In this document: piece after piece, positions 1-10,180 of the stretch | Numbering within the stretch: the stretch's first letter is position 1 | How the letters are laid out: every line of letters starts with the position of its first letter | NCBI GenBank assembly: GCA_945866505.1 | Contig: CAMBHH010000014.1 | Location: 1-28,937 of the forward strand | Origin: Flavobacterium psychrophilum | GTDB lineage: Bacteria > Bacteroidota > Bacteroidia > Flavobacteriales > Flavobacteriaceae | Length of the DNA: 28,937 nucleotides | Direction of reading: 5' to 3' | The notes under the pieces: model-generated | What the model was told of the DNA's origin: nothing | Databases searched by the model: none | The model's input: the letters and a program-made list of their open reading frames with translations, nothing else | Program-made: the position numbers and the translations under genes

Positions 1-330
1 GTTTTTTATTTCTTACATTCAATTAATAAATAACTCCACTCATTTCTTATTTCACTGAATTAATTTGACCCCATACGTCTTCTTTTTGTTCCTGCAAGCC
101 AACGCCTATGATTGTTTTTAGTTCAAATAATTTTATTTAATGGATTGTCAGAAAATTTTTAATTGCTAGACAATTATTAATAGGTTTTAATGTCAACTAA
201 TTATAAAGTTTTTTATAAATTGCAGTGTCAATTAAAAAAAACGGAGGAGCTGAATAGCTGCACGTTTTCATATATTCTGCAAAACGAAGCAACATTATTA
301 CTACTAGCTAATTAATTCATTTTATTGCTT
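1..330. other. AT-rich leader region without a recognisable gene
   Basis: I see no convincing gene in this stretch. It is very AT-rich and precedes the AddB-like gene at 331. It holds a weak inverted repeat (ATTGTC at 144-149 and GACAAT at 169-174) and several copies of TGTCA, none strong enough to call an operator. No perfect Bacteroidota promoter (TTTG, spacer, TAnnTTTG) was found. The purine-rich GGAGGAGC near 243-250 is about 80 bases from the start codon, too far to act as a ribosome binding site for the 331 gene. No copy of the tRNA-like att sequence seen at 26625-26649 is present, so this is probably not the left end of the element. Confidence 0.5.
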
Positions 331-3000
331 ATGAAATTCCTTTTTTCCACCTCTTTTGATGACATCACATACAATACAAGCGAAATACCCTCAATAGGGC
401 CAAAAGGATTACTCTCATTACTTGAAAGGGAATTAGGGCTGTATAGAGATTATCCCTCAAAGCAAGTTCGATTAAAAAGTTATCTTGAATCACTAACTGC
501 AAATTATAAAAGCTCCTTTTACGCAGAATCACTCAATAAAAACAAATACCAAGTAACCGAAAAGTTATTATTGTATCGTGACACATTAGTTTCACTTGGA
601 TGGAATTATAAAATGAATCATCAACCAAAACGGTTAGAGGAATTTTCAATTATTGAAAAGCAATTTCAATCAAAAAGTAATGAATATATAGGTGAAGCAG
701 ATAGATGGAAACTTGTTTTAGACCAATTGACACCCGAAAAAATATCCAATCTATATATGGAAGAAATTCAGTTGGTTGACAATGAAAATTATCTTCCCCC
801 CTATTTACAAAAAGTCTTTCAACTATTGGGAAACAAGATTACTTATCTTAAATCTATAGAAGAAAATGACCGTGCCCAAAATAATCTTTCTAATTTCAAA
901 GAAGCTTTGACTTCAAGTTACGCTGGTGCGAACTTAAATTCCTTAAAAAAATTCAATAGCCTTCAAGATGACAAAAGTTTAATTTTACTTCAATTCAACA
1001 CTATACAGGAATTGAATGACGCTATGGCATTTTGGTCAGATGCATCTGAACATTTATTTTTAAGTAGAGATAATGTAGATTTCGATTTCAGTCTTTTGTC
1101 CTTTCATAAAACAGCTTCAGGTTCACATCAAACCGAGTCACAGCCGCAAATAATTCAATTATTTAAATTGGTGTTACCTGCAATAACGGGTTCATTTAAC
1201 ACTAATACTTTTTTGTCTTTTCTGCAATTAAAGTATTCTCCATTGCCTTTCGGTCTAAAAATAAAATTGCTAAAATGCTTTACTGAACAGCCTGGAATTG
1301 GAAATGATAATTGGAACATTTTGATTGATGAATTCCTTAATGATCCTGATCTAAAAATAGCAAAAGAAAACAGGTTGATTGTTGACCTCTTTTTAGATTT
1401 CAAAAAAACAGATGATGAAAAGTCAATTCAAAAGGCAAAATCTATTTTAGGTTATTTGAGTAAATGGAGTATGAAAATGGCAGGTGTTTTTGAAGAAAAC
1501 AGTTTACAGGAGCAATTTCTTTATATATTTCAAATGTGTGAAGACACCTTAGATTTAATAGAAGATGAACAAGACTTGAACAATGTAGTTAAAGCTTATA
1601 ATCAAATTTATAAACCTAAAAGCTTCTTGAACTACAATAAGCAATTGGGAAGTCCTGATTGCTACAAGGATTTCAGTAAGATTTCATCCAATTGTGAAAA
1701 GATAGTTATCCAATTAGATTTTTATGGAAATCCGGCACCACAGAACCCTTCTGATTTTTTACTTAGAGAAGAAATTAATTTCCTACAAAACAATTCTGCC
1801 TATTATCAAGATTACAAAAAGTTATATTTCGATCAATTAGTAATGGGATTAAACAAAATTGATACCCAATTGATTTTGTGCTGTGTGATTCAGGATGAAG
1901 TTGAAAAACATCCGTTTCATATTCGTTTGGAGACATTATTTAAAGATTATTCTGAAAATATATTAATTAAAATAGACTGTCCAGAAGATTTAATAAAATT
2001 AGATACTACTTTCTTTGAAAAAGGGGTTATAACCGAAAACAAACTAATAGAATTGCCTAGTGCAGTTGACTATCTTTCTTTGGATATTGCCAAGCAATTT
2101 GAAAGAAGGGTAATAGAAAGTGCTTCGAGTATCGAAAAATTAATTCATTACCCTTTTGAATGGATAGTAAATTATGTTTTGAAGCTAAAACCAACACAAA
2201 TAGAAAGCGTTCCTGAAGGGAATCTGTTAAAAGGAAACATTGCCCACAAAATAGTTGAAAACCTTCTAAATGGTGCCAAATTAAATGGCATTTACCCCAT
2301 CACAATTTCGGATGAAACTTTACTAAATGAATTTCAAAAAGTTAATGAACAAGAAGGAATGTCTTTTTTACAAGAAGAAAATCGATTTGAGTTTACCTTA
2401 TTTAAAAAACATTTTTTTGAATCCTTTAAAAATTTAGTATCCTTAATTAATGAAAATGGATTTACTATAATCGCTTGTGAAAAACCACTATCAGATGAAG
2501 GAGATTGTTATATTGAATCATTGGGAATTAATGTAGTCGGTTTTATTGATTTGGTCTTACAAGACGCAAAAGGAAAGCCATTTATCATTGATATGAAATG
2601 GACGTATTCCGACAAGAAATACAAAGAAAAACTAGCCAATGAAGAAGCTATACAATTGAGTTTGTATGCTGCAGCATTAAATCATTTGGAATTAAATGCC
2701 AGTGGATATTTTTTGTTTAATCAAAATAAACTATTAACAACAGCTTTACTCAAAGGAGAAAATATTGAACTTATCAATTGTGACTTTTCAAATATAACCG
2801 TTTTAGAAAAAACAAAGGAATCATTATCCTTCAGATGGCAAGAATTTCAAGAAGGGCAAATTGAAATAGGAGAAGGATATCCACTTGAAGGATTATCGTA
2901 TCATACATCAGGTGGAAAAATTGAACTTCCAAAAGATGGCAAGAATAAAAGAAAAGAAGCTTACTCCGATTTAAAATTGTTTAAAGGTTTATTAAATTAA
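331..3000 (+). CDS. AddB-like PD-(D/E)XK nuclease subunit, 889 aa
   Basis: Probable nuclease/scaffold subunit of an AddAB-type helicase-nuclease, acting on DNA ends in the cytoplasm. Seen: a C-terminal RecB-type nuclease with GNIAH (G635, H639), D740 in GFIDLVL, D754-M-K756 and QLSLY (Q775, Y779), so the D...DxK core and QxxxY motif look intact. The N-terminus has no Walker A, as expected for an AddB-type inactivated helicase; its GPKGLLSLLERELGL resembles AddB-family N-termini. A TTG at 325 could add two residues, but the ATG at 331 is preferred. It is followed after 3 bp by the AddA-like helicase gene, so the two are surely co-transcribed. A second, accessory AddAB copy rather than the housekeeping one is inferred from the setting beside restriction-type genes. 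Confidence 0.8.
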   Translation: MKFLFSTSFDDITYNTSEIPSIGPKGLLSLLERELGLYRDYPSKQVRLKSYLESLTANYKSSFYAESLNKNKYQVTEKLLLYRDTLVSLGWNYKMNHQPKRLEEFSIIEKQFQSKSNEYIGEADRWKLVLDQLTPEKISNLYMEEIQLVDNENYLPPYLQKVFQLLGNKITYLKSIEENDRAQNNLSNFKEALTSSYAGANLNSLKKFNSLQDDKSLILLQFNTIQELNDAMAFWSDASEHLFLSRDNVDFDFSLLSFHKTASGSHQTESQPQIIQLFKLVLPAITGSFNTNTFLSFLQLKYSPLPFGLKIKLLKCFTEQPGIGNDNWNILIDEFLNDPDLKIAKENRLIVDLFLDFKKTDDEKSIQKAKSILGYLSKWSMKMAGVFEENSLQEQFLYIFQMCEDTLDLIEDEQDLNNVVKAYNQIYKPKSFLNYNKQLGSPDCYKDFSKISSNCEKIVIQLDFYGNPAPQNPSDFLLREEINFLQNNSAYYQDYKKLYFDQLVMGLNKIDTQLILCCVIQDEVEKHPFHIRLETLFKDYSENILIKIDCPEDLIKLDTTFFEKGVITENKLIELPSAVDYLSLDIAKQFERRVIESASSIEKLIHYPFEWIVNYVLKLKPTQIESVPEGNLLKGNIAHKIVENLLNGAKLNGIYPITISDETLLNEFQKVNEQEGMSFLQEENRFEFTLFKKHFFESFKNLVSLINENGFTIIACEKPLSDEGDCYIESLGINVVGFIDLVLQDAKGKPFIIDMKWTYSDKKYKEKLANEEAIQLSLYAAALNHLELNASGYFLFNQNKLLTTALLKGENIELINCDFSNITVLEKTKESLSFRWQEFQEGQIEIGEGYPLEGLSYHTSGGKIELPKDGKNKRKEAYSDLKLFKGLLN

Positions 3001-3003
3001 TTT

Positions 3004-6000
3004 ATGAAAAATATCACTTTTATATATGCTGGTGCCGGAAGCGGTAAAACGTATACTCTTACTGAAAAACTCACACAATGGGTTAAAGAAAATAGAGGTG
3101 CTGCTAACGAGATTATGTTTACCACCTTTACCACAAAAGCAGCCAATGAGATTAAAGAAAGAGCACAAGCAAAATTATTGCAAAATCAATTCTTTGATGA
3201 AGCTCAACAATTAAATGATGCACTTATTGGTACCGTTCATTCTGTAGGGTATCGATTCATAAAAAAATACTGGTATTTATTGGGGATTTCTCCAGAAATA
3301 ATGGAAATATCCGAAAATGAAAAAGAATTATTTTTCACATCTTCAATTGCACAAGTACCTACAGAAAGAGAATTACAACAACTCAATACCCTTTCCTTCA
3401 ATTTTGATTTTAAGGAAGGCCTTTATAATTCCTACAACCCCAATCAATGGCAAGCTGATGTAAAAAATTTAGTTGATAACAGTTTAAGTAACCAGATTAA
3501 TTTAGTTGATGACGAAACAAGTGTAAACCATTCAATCGCTCAGGCAAAAGAAATTTTTAAAGGGACACTTAAAGAAAAAGAACTGAAAGATATTTTTAAA
3601 CACAATAGTACTACTTTATCAGAGAATGAAGCTAATAATGCGCGTTACAGAAATGCCATTGAACTAAAATTAGAGATTGACAAGATTATTGGAAAAGAAC
3701 TTGAAGTTAAAGATTTACATCTTATCGAAAAATTTCAAAAAGAAGTTATTGAAGCTTATAATGCAGCTAAATATAGTATAATCAGAGAACAACTTTTACC
3801 ATTAGACATCTCTAAGTCTGAAGTATTACAAAAGAAATATATTGAATATCTTATGCTTATTTTTACTCTTGCCGGCAGAAGTATAGAAAACTATAAGAGT
3901 CACAAACAAAATTACGGATATATTGATTTCACTGATATGGAAGTCTATTTCCTTGAATTATTGGATAAGGAAATCGTACAGAAAGAAATCAAACAAACTT
4001 TACAGTTGGTTATGGTTGATGAATTTCAGGATTCCAATCCGATTCAACTTTCTCTTTTTATTAAACTTTCCAATTTGGTTAAACAATCCTATTGGGTAGG
4101 CGATCCCAAACAATCTATTTACGGATTTAGAGGGTCTGATCCGGTTTTGATAGATGAAATTATGATGCAGTTTTCAACAAAAAACGATTTCAATCTAAAA
4201 GTTGAAATGCTCAAAATGTCTTGGCGTTCTTCTCCAGAATTGGTTTACTTGACCAATCAATTGTTTTCGGAAAACCTAAAAGATCAGATTACCCCGCTCT
4301 ATTTGGAAAATAGAGAGCAATTACTCGGTACAGATGATTCGAAATTATTCAACAATTGGAAAGAAACGGTAATAATTCACCCAATGGAAGGAAAAGAGAC
4401 AATTTCTCTGTTTCCAGTAAGAGAAACAAAAGAGAATATCAAAGGAATAGAAGGTGTCCAATTTTGGAATTTTTTGGAAAGTGGCGCGAAGGATTCTTTA
4501 AAGGGAGCTACCAAAGCACATTCTCAGAATATGTTAGCTAATAAGATACAAACATTGCTTGAACAAAACATTGAAATATATGACAAAAACCTATCTGCTT
4601 ACCGAAAATTAAAAGGATCTGATATCTGTTTGTTATTGGGTACCAACGTTAATGTAGCCGCTTTATCAACTGAACTACTAAAAGTAGGTTTAAGGGTAAA
4701 TGCCATTACTGGAGGCTTGCTCGATACAGTGGAATATCGATTTTTAAAAAACTGTATTTCTTTATTACTGGAGCCTTCAGCTTCTTTGGCCAATGCAGAA
4801 ATGGCATTATTGACAGGCTATTCAACATCTATGGAGCACCTTTTTGAGAACCGTTTTAATTTTTTAGAAGATATAAAAAGTGGAGCACCAGAGGCCAATC
4901 CTGACTATTGGTTAAAGAATACTCCATTCAATGAAAAAATAGTAGAGTTAAAAGAACACATAAAAGGATTTTCAGTGGTTTACACTATTTCATTTATTAT
5001 CAATCAGTTTAATTTCTTTTTAGAACTCACCAACTTTGGCAATCCTGCTTTAAGGCGTGCCAACCTATTACAGTTCATTGAGACCGCAAAAGAGTATGAA
5101 AACAGTTGTTATAAAAATAACATAGGAAGTAGTTTATATGGTTTTCTGAATTTTGTAGAAGAAAATACTATCTATCAACAACAAGCCGTAGCCGATGATG
5201 AGAATGCTATTCAACTGATGACCTATCACAGATCGAAAGGGCTTGAGTGGCCTATTGTTGTATTAGTTGATTTGGAAAAGGATTATTTTACTGATAGTGA
5301 ATTTTATAAGAAAGCTTTTTTTAAAGATAGGGTAAAATACACAGGACAAATTGAAATAGTAAACCCTTTGAAAAACCGCTATATTGAATTCCTATTTTGG
5401 CCTTTTGGTCCTGCCTCTCAGCCTACTTCTGATTTAATTTCAGAGATTGTTGAAACTGATAATTTTACCAGTATTTATAATGAATCCCTTAATGAGAAAA
5501 AGAGATTATTGTATGTAGGGGTTACTCGTTCACGGGACAGTCTTATTTTTACTTCCAATACCAAGAAAAATTTATCCTGGATAGAGCAGACTATATCAAA
5601 CTTTAATTGGGAAGCAGTATATGATTCTAATAACCTGGATACAGTGTCTACAGCCTCAATAGATTTGTTTTCAATAGGAAAACCTATTGCCTATGAAAAG
5701 TTTATTTTTGAAAGTGAAGTCACTAATCCTCCAATTTTTGAGCAGGCCAAGTATTACGAAAAATATACTCCTAAATTACAGGATACTCCCTATTATATTT
5801 CGCCAAGTAAAGCCAAGGCTATTACAGAATGTTCTATCACAATACTGGATGAAATACATCCCCGTCTGAAATTTATAATGGATGAACCTGATAAACTGGG
5901 TAATGTATTGCATCAAATGTTATATTTAAAAAACAAAAAATCATTTGTAGATGATGTAAAGCAATTAAATATTAATAATGAAATTGGAATTGATGAATTG

Positions 6001-6345
6001 TCATTCGTAGAAAATGTTACTTTTTTTAATAACTACATAACCAAAAAATTTAACATTATAAATGAATTTCCTGAAATTCATTTGGAACATCCAAAAGATG
6101 GCCATTACATTAAAGGAGAAGCAGATTTGGTATTAGAAACTAATGAAGGATTGATTTTGATTGATTACAAATCATTTCCAGGAAAGAAAGAAGATATCCT
6201 AAATACTAGCTCTCCCTTTTATGCTGGAAAATATAGCGGACAATTGCAATTGTATGCAGAAATGCTAACGCATCGATTTAATAAACCAGTTTTGAAAAAA
6301 CTTATTTATTATGTTGTACAGGGAATTTTGGTGGAAGTTCAGTGA
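3004..6345 (+). CDS. AddA-like UvrD/RecB-family helicase-nuclease, 1113 aa
   Basis: Probable ATP-dependent SF1 helicase fused to a nuclease, partner of the preceding AddB-like protein. Seen: Walker A AGAGSGKT (residues 9-16), motif II VDEFQDSN (from about 338, D339/E340), motif III VGDPKQSIYGFRG (from 365), motif V region MTYHRSKGLEW (from 739) and motif VI YVGVTRSRD (T841, R842). The C-terminus has an intact PD-(D/E)XK nuclease: GNVLH (H970), D1041 in GEADLVL, D1054-Y-K1056 and QLQLY (from 1080). Both subunits thus carry a nuclease, as in AddAB and unlike RecBCD. The start is an ATG 3 bp after the upstream stop. The gene converges on the SNF2-like helicase gene across 205 bp of AT-rich DNA. 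A defence role is inferred; recombinational repair is the alternative. Confidence 0.85.
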   Translation: MKNITFIYAGAGSGKTYTLTEKLTQWVKENRGAANEIMFTTFTTKAANEIKERAQAKLLQNQFFDEAQQLNDALIGTVHSVGYRFIKKYWYLLGISPEIMEISENEKELFFTSSIAQVPTERELQQLNTLSFNFDFKEGLYNSYNPNQWQADVKNLVDNSLSNQINLVDDETSVNHSIAQAKEIFKGTLKEKELKDIFKHNSTTLSENEANNARYRNAIELKLEIDKIIGKELEVKDLHLIEKFQKEVIEAYNAAKYSIIREQLLPLDISKSEVLQKKYIEYLMLIFTLAGRSIENYKSHKQNYGYIDFTDMEVYFLELLDKEIVQKEIKQTLQLVMVDEFQDSNPIQLSLFIKLSNLVKQSYWVGDPKQSIYGFRGSDPVLIDEIMMQFSTKNDFNLKVEMLKMSWRSSPELVYLTNQLFSENLKDQITPLYLENREQLLGTDDSKLFNNWKETVIIHPMEGKETISLFPVRETKENIKGIEGVQFWNFLESGAKDSLKGATKAHSQNMLANKIQTLLEQNIEIYDKNLSAYRKLKGSDICLLLGTNVNVAALSTELLKVGLRVNAITGGLLDTVEYRFLKNCISLLLEPSASLANAEMALLTGYSTSMEHLFENRFNFLEDIKSGAPEANPDYWLKNTPFNEKIVELKEHIKGFSVVYTISFIINQFNFFLELTNFGNPALRRANLLQFIETAKEYENSCYKNNIGSSLYGFLNFVEENTIYQQQAVADDENAIQLMTYHRSKGLEWPIVVLVDLEKDYFTDSEFYKKAFFKDRVKYTGQIEIVNPLKNRYIEFLFWPFGPASQPTSDLISEIVETDNFTSIYNESLNEKKRLLYVGVTRSRDSLIFTSNTKKNLSWIEQTISNFNWEAVYDSNNLDTVSTASIDLFSIGKPIAYEKFIFESEVTNPPIFEQAKYYEKYTPKLQDTPYYISPSKAKAITECSITILDEIHPRLKFIMDEPDKLGNVLHQMLYLKNKKSFVDDVKQLNINNEIGIDELSFVENVTFFNNYITKKFNIINEFPEIHLEHPKDGHYIKGEADLVLETNEGLILIDYKSFPGKKEDILNTSSPFYAGKYSGQLQLYAEMLTHRFNKPVLKKLIYYVVQGILVEVQ

Positions 6346-6550
6346 AAAAAAAAGTTGTATTTAATAAGTTTAAATCACTCTCAAAATAATTGACAGTAGG
6401 TTAATTAGCAGACTATTTTGTATGTTTTTTTGCATATTAAAAATATTATATTGTATTGATTATAAGTTATATGTGTTTGATATATTAATTGAATACTTTA
6501 TGTAATTATTTTCTATAATTTATCCTGTTTAATTCTCCGTTTTTTAAATA

Positions 6551-9500
6551 TTATTGGTTCTCAAAAATGTAATTATAGAGTTTTATTTCTTCTTCCAAGG
6601 CATCATTTTTATAAAAACCTACACAACGAAAATCACTTCTATTTTTTCTGTAGTATTTTACAAATACTTCATTCCTATTTTTATTATAAATGTGGTTTAA
6701 TAAATCTGCTTTTACCAAACATTTATCTTCTCTATATAAATAGTTTTTATTCGATAGCCAATTGTGATCTTCGCTATCCCCCCTATCATTAGATAATTCA
6801 AAAGATTTGTTTTGTAATTGATATAGATTATCTTCTATTATACTTTCGTTCTTTATGTCTTTATGTTGAGTATAGGTGTTTTCTAAATCATCAGCAAACG
6901 TTATTAAATCTGTAACTTCCTGAATTAATTCTTTATCGCTTAAATTAATTTGTTGTTTATCAGTATAAAACAATGGTAAATCTAGAAATACAAAATACTT
7001 AAATTCGTCCTTTCGATTATTTTCAAACCCAATTTTTAACACTGGATTATTGTTATACACTCTTTTTTGATTTTCAAAATATTCAAGATTATCATATTTA
7101 TATCCTCGACGATAAATAGGAGTTTTAATTCTTAAATAATACACAGGTTTTCCCAAAATATGTAACCCCGGCTCATAATAGTTGAATTCTGCAATTATAG
7201 GTTGATGCCGTTTGTTTGCTCTAATATGTTTTATAGCAAAGACTTTGTTATCTGCATTTTGAAGGTTAGTATCATAAATATAAAACTCATTTTTAAAATG
7301 ATTTGCTAACGCACTCAAAATAGGATTTAAAATAGTTTTACTTGATGTAGAGTCTTGGCAATTCAAATATACAGGCTCTAAATTTTTAAAATCGTAGTGA
7401 TAATCTACAGGAAATGGGTCTGTGCTTTCAAATTCAGTATGTATGGGATTGTTAAAACAATTTTTCCAAACACTATCATCCATTTTTTCTAAATAGTTAA
7501 TTTCACTACTTTGTTCAATTGGAACAAATTGGTCAATTAATTTTTCAGCTTCTTTTTTTCTTAAAATAAAGCGGGCTGTCTGGTCTTGGTCAATGGTATT
7601 TTTTAGATAAGGGTAATGAATGGGTAAAATGGCACTACTCGAATCACGGAGTTGATTTTCCATTTTCCCATTTAGCCTATCTACCCTACCCACACGCTGT
7701 TCATTGTCCCCTTGTGTCCAAGCAAGACCATAATGAATAATTTCATTGCAATGGTAGTGCAAATCAACTCCTTCTTGCAATACAGAAGTAGCTACTAATA
7801 CATTCGGATAAAAAGGAGTGTTAAATGCTTTTAATATATTACTACGATTTGTTTCAGCACATACCGGATAAACTGGTGAAGTGTTACTCAAGAAAACCCA
7901 TTTCTCTTTTAATAAACTGTCCTTAGTGAGGTTTAATTCTTTTTTATAGAAAATTTGAAAAGTGGTAACAGCTTTCGCAATTAAAAAAGCCAGTCCTTTT
8001 TGCAACATATCTTTTTCTATTGTTTTGCAAAATTCAATGTAGAGTTCATCCGGTTTTGTGTTATGTGCAATACTAATTTTTTTAAAACTGGCATAAAACA
8101 CAATTAGGTAACTACTGGCAAACAATAGTCCTTTTGAAAGATAATTGGAGAATGCCTCCTTTTCTATTTCTGTAAAAGCAACATAATCCTTTAAAGCACC
8201 GATTAATAGTTCATCGTCAGATTTCTGGATGGTATTTATCCATATCGTAAACAAAGTTGGAAAAGTTTGAGTAGTTGCTGGTTTCTCAATAATACCAGCA
8301 GGAAAACTGATATAACTAAACAAATAATCTTGCTTTTTAGTCTCTAGGAGGTTAAACCTTAGCTTACGGGCTGTTACTGCGTAATTTCTTTTATCCCCTT
8401 GATATTGGTAGGCTTCAAATGTATATTCTGCCCCCAGATAATCAGCACCTGGTTGCATAAAAATAGAAAATAAATTGAGGTCAATTAAAAATCTATTTCT
8501 AAAGTTAAAACAATCCGTGGTTTTATATTTACCTTCTTTCTTTTTAGTAAAAAGTGAATAGTATTTTGATGAAACGTTATAGTGATCTACTTCAACTATT
8601 TCGGAACTTTCATCCTCTGTATTTTCTATTTCCTCATTATCTTCAAAAATACTTTTGGCTTTGGTTGCAAAATATCTTCGCAACTTAATTTCATCCCAAT
8701 TTTTGAAATCGTTCGGAACATCAAAAGCTTTTGAATCCAATAGTAGAGAAGTAAACTGATTATCGTATGCCTGTATCACTCTTCTGCTTAATTCAAATAC
8801 CGAAGGAATCCTTCTAACAAATACCACTTTTTTATCAGGGTGCAGACTATTGTTATCTTCAGGTGAAAGATTTTCTACTGTTTTGTTGTATTTTGGATGT
8901 ATCGGGTACTTTTTATATACATTAAAATGTGCTTCAGCTAAATCTTGAATAACTTTTTTGTCATCTCTTTCTTCAAAGTCAGTAGATTTATTTTGATCGT
9001 TAGATTTTTTTATTGTTTCACTATTTCTATTAGGTAAAAACTCAAATCCTTCCAGATATCCGAATAGTAATCGATAAGGATTTTGCGCTTTCGAGGTATC
9101 TTTGCTTTTTTTAAATTGTTCTGCTTTGTGTTTAACCAATGACCGTTGATACATCGCAAAGAACAACTTTTCCTTGATACTAGTCATTTCTACAGGTTCA
9201 TCTATTTCCTGGCGATACTGATGTTTGGTTTTGCTATTTAATCTTCTAAAACGCCTTACACATATTTGTTTTAGAATTACATCAGGTTGTATTCCTTTAT
9301 AATTGTTATTAAAAATTGAAACAATACTTTCAATATTTCTTGAACTGGAATGATTGGGTGTTGCAGTTAATAATAATGCTTTTTGAGACAAAAAAGCCAT
9401 CGGTTCAGTTTGTCCTTCATAATTATTCACATCTCGCTTTGCAAAAAAGGCGTGGGCTACAAGGCTTCTATTAGTATCTGCGTGAGCATTTCTTAAATAA

Positions 9501-10180
9501 TGTGCTTCGTCATAAACAATTAAATCAAAAGGAGTTTTGTCATTTGCAGCTAATTTTTCATAAATAAAATCGTTGCACTTTTTTGCAAAACGATACATCC
9601 AATCTGCTTTTTCAATATCACTAGATTTATCGTCTATGTTTTTTGTGATGTTTATATTTAATTTATCTAATTCCTCTTGGGTAATTCTTTTTGAAAGGAA
9701 GTTACTTAAAGAAGAGGTTTTGCAAACATATAGAGAAGGCCAACCTTGGTTGACATACTTTAATAGTTCCAATTGACCTTCACAATAAACCGCTTTTCGT
9801 AGTGGCTCTCCATTTATAGATGACTTTATTTTATCGTCTGTAAACTTGTAGTGATAACGGATAAAAGTTTCATATTCTTTAATCCATTTTAAGGCTACAT
9901 TTTCGTTGGGAGCATATATTAAGATTTTAGCATTGGGCTTTTGCAACCACATCGTTATCATAATAGCCAAAGCCTGATATGTTTTGCCCATACCTACTTC
10001 ATCGGCCAATAAAGCTACATCCTTTTCTTGCAGGATATTCCATAGTTTAGCAGAACCTTCCGCCTGAATTTTAGGAATATCTTTAATAGATTCTGGTGCA
10101 TAATTCCAATCTGTTTTCCCATCAGGATTATACTGAAAGGAAATGTAATTGCTTATATATTCTGGTGTAATTAGATTCAT
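6551..10180 (-). CDS. SNF2-like SF2 helicase, 1209 aa
   Basis: Predicted DNA translocase. Seen: Walker A ADEVGMGKT (59-67), DEAH box VYDEAH (D224-H227), motif III TATP (272-275), motif V ATSVLQEGVDLH (about 797-808) and motif VI QRVGRVDR (828-835). This arrangement, with a roughly 500-residue insertion between the two RecA lobes, suits a Rad54/SNF2-type ATPase. The last 350 residues are unassigned. It is the final gene of a six-gene minus-strand block and its ATG overlaps the stop of the PLD gene by 4 bp (ATGA), indicating translational coupling. SNF2-plus-PLD pairs are known in defence loci (DISARM drmD and drmC), but no drmA or drmB is present here. It probably works with the PLD protein to find or unwind foreign DNA; that role is inferred. 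Confidence 0.85.
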   Translation of the reverse strand: MNLITPEYISNYISFQYNPDGKTDWNYAPESIKDIPKIQAEGSAKLWNILQEKDVALLADEVGMGKTYQALAIMITMWLQKPNAKILIYAPNENVALKWIKEYETFIRYHYKFTDDKIKSSINGEPLRKAVYCEGQLELLKYVNQGWPSLYVCKTSSLSNFLSKRITQEELDKLNINITKNIDDKSSDIEKADWMYRFAKKCNDFIYEKLAANDKTPFDLIVYDEAHYLRNAHADTNRSLVAHAFFAKRDVNNYEGQTEPMAFLSQKALLLTATPNHSSSRNIESIVSIFNNNYKGIQPDVILKQICVRRFRRLNSKTKHQYRQEIDEPVEMTSIKEKLFFAMYQRSLVKHKAEQFKKSKDTSKAQNPYRLLFGYLEGFEFLPNRNSETIKKSNDQNKSTDFEERDDKKVIQDLAEAHFNVYKKYPIHPKYNKTVENLSPEDNNSLHPDKKVVFVRRIPSVFELSRRVIQAYDNQFTSLLLDSKAFDVPNDFKNWDEIKLRRYFATKAKSIFEDNEEIENTEDESSEIVEVDHYNVSSKYYSLFTKKKEGKYKTTDCFNFRNRFLIDLNLFSIFMQPGADYLGAEYTFEAYQYQGDKRNYAVTARKLRFNLLETKKQDYLFSYISFPAGIIEKPATTQTFPTLFTIWINTIQKSDDELLIGALKDYVAFTEIEKEAFSNYLSKGLLFASSYLIVFYASFKKISIAHNTKPDELYIEFCKTIEKDMLQKGLAFLIAKAVTTFQIFYKKELNLTKDSLLKEKWVFLSNTSPVYPVCAETNRSNILKAFNTPFYPNVLVATSVLQEGVDLHYHCNEIIHYGLAWTQGDNEQRVGRVDRLNGKMENQLRDSSSAILPIHYPYLKNTIDQDQTARFILRKKEAEKLIDQFVPIEQSSEINYLEKMDDSVWKNCFNNPIHTEFESTDPFPVDYHYDFKNLEPVYLNCQDSTSSKTILNPILSALANHFKNEFYIYDTNLQNADNKVFAIKHIRANKRHQPIIAEFNYYEPGLHILGKPVYYLRIKTPIYRRGYKYDNLEYFENQKRVYNNNPVLKIGFENNRKDEFKYFVFLDLPLFYTDKQQINLSDKELIQEVTDLITFADDLENTYTQHKDIKNESIIEDNLYQLQNKSFELSNDRGDSEDHNWLSNKNYLYREDKCLVKADLLNHIYNKNRNEVFVKYYRKNRSDFRCVGFYKNDALEEEIKLYNYIFENQ

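Noticed and set aside
6346..6550. Bidirectional terminator between the convergent helicase genes
   Set aside because: The gap is AT-rich, but I could not find a stem strong enough to call.
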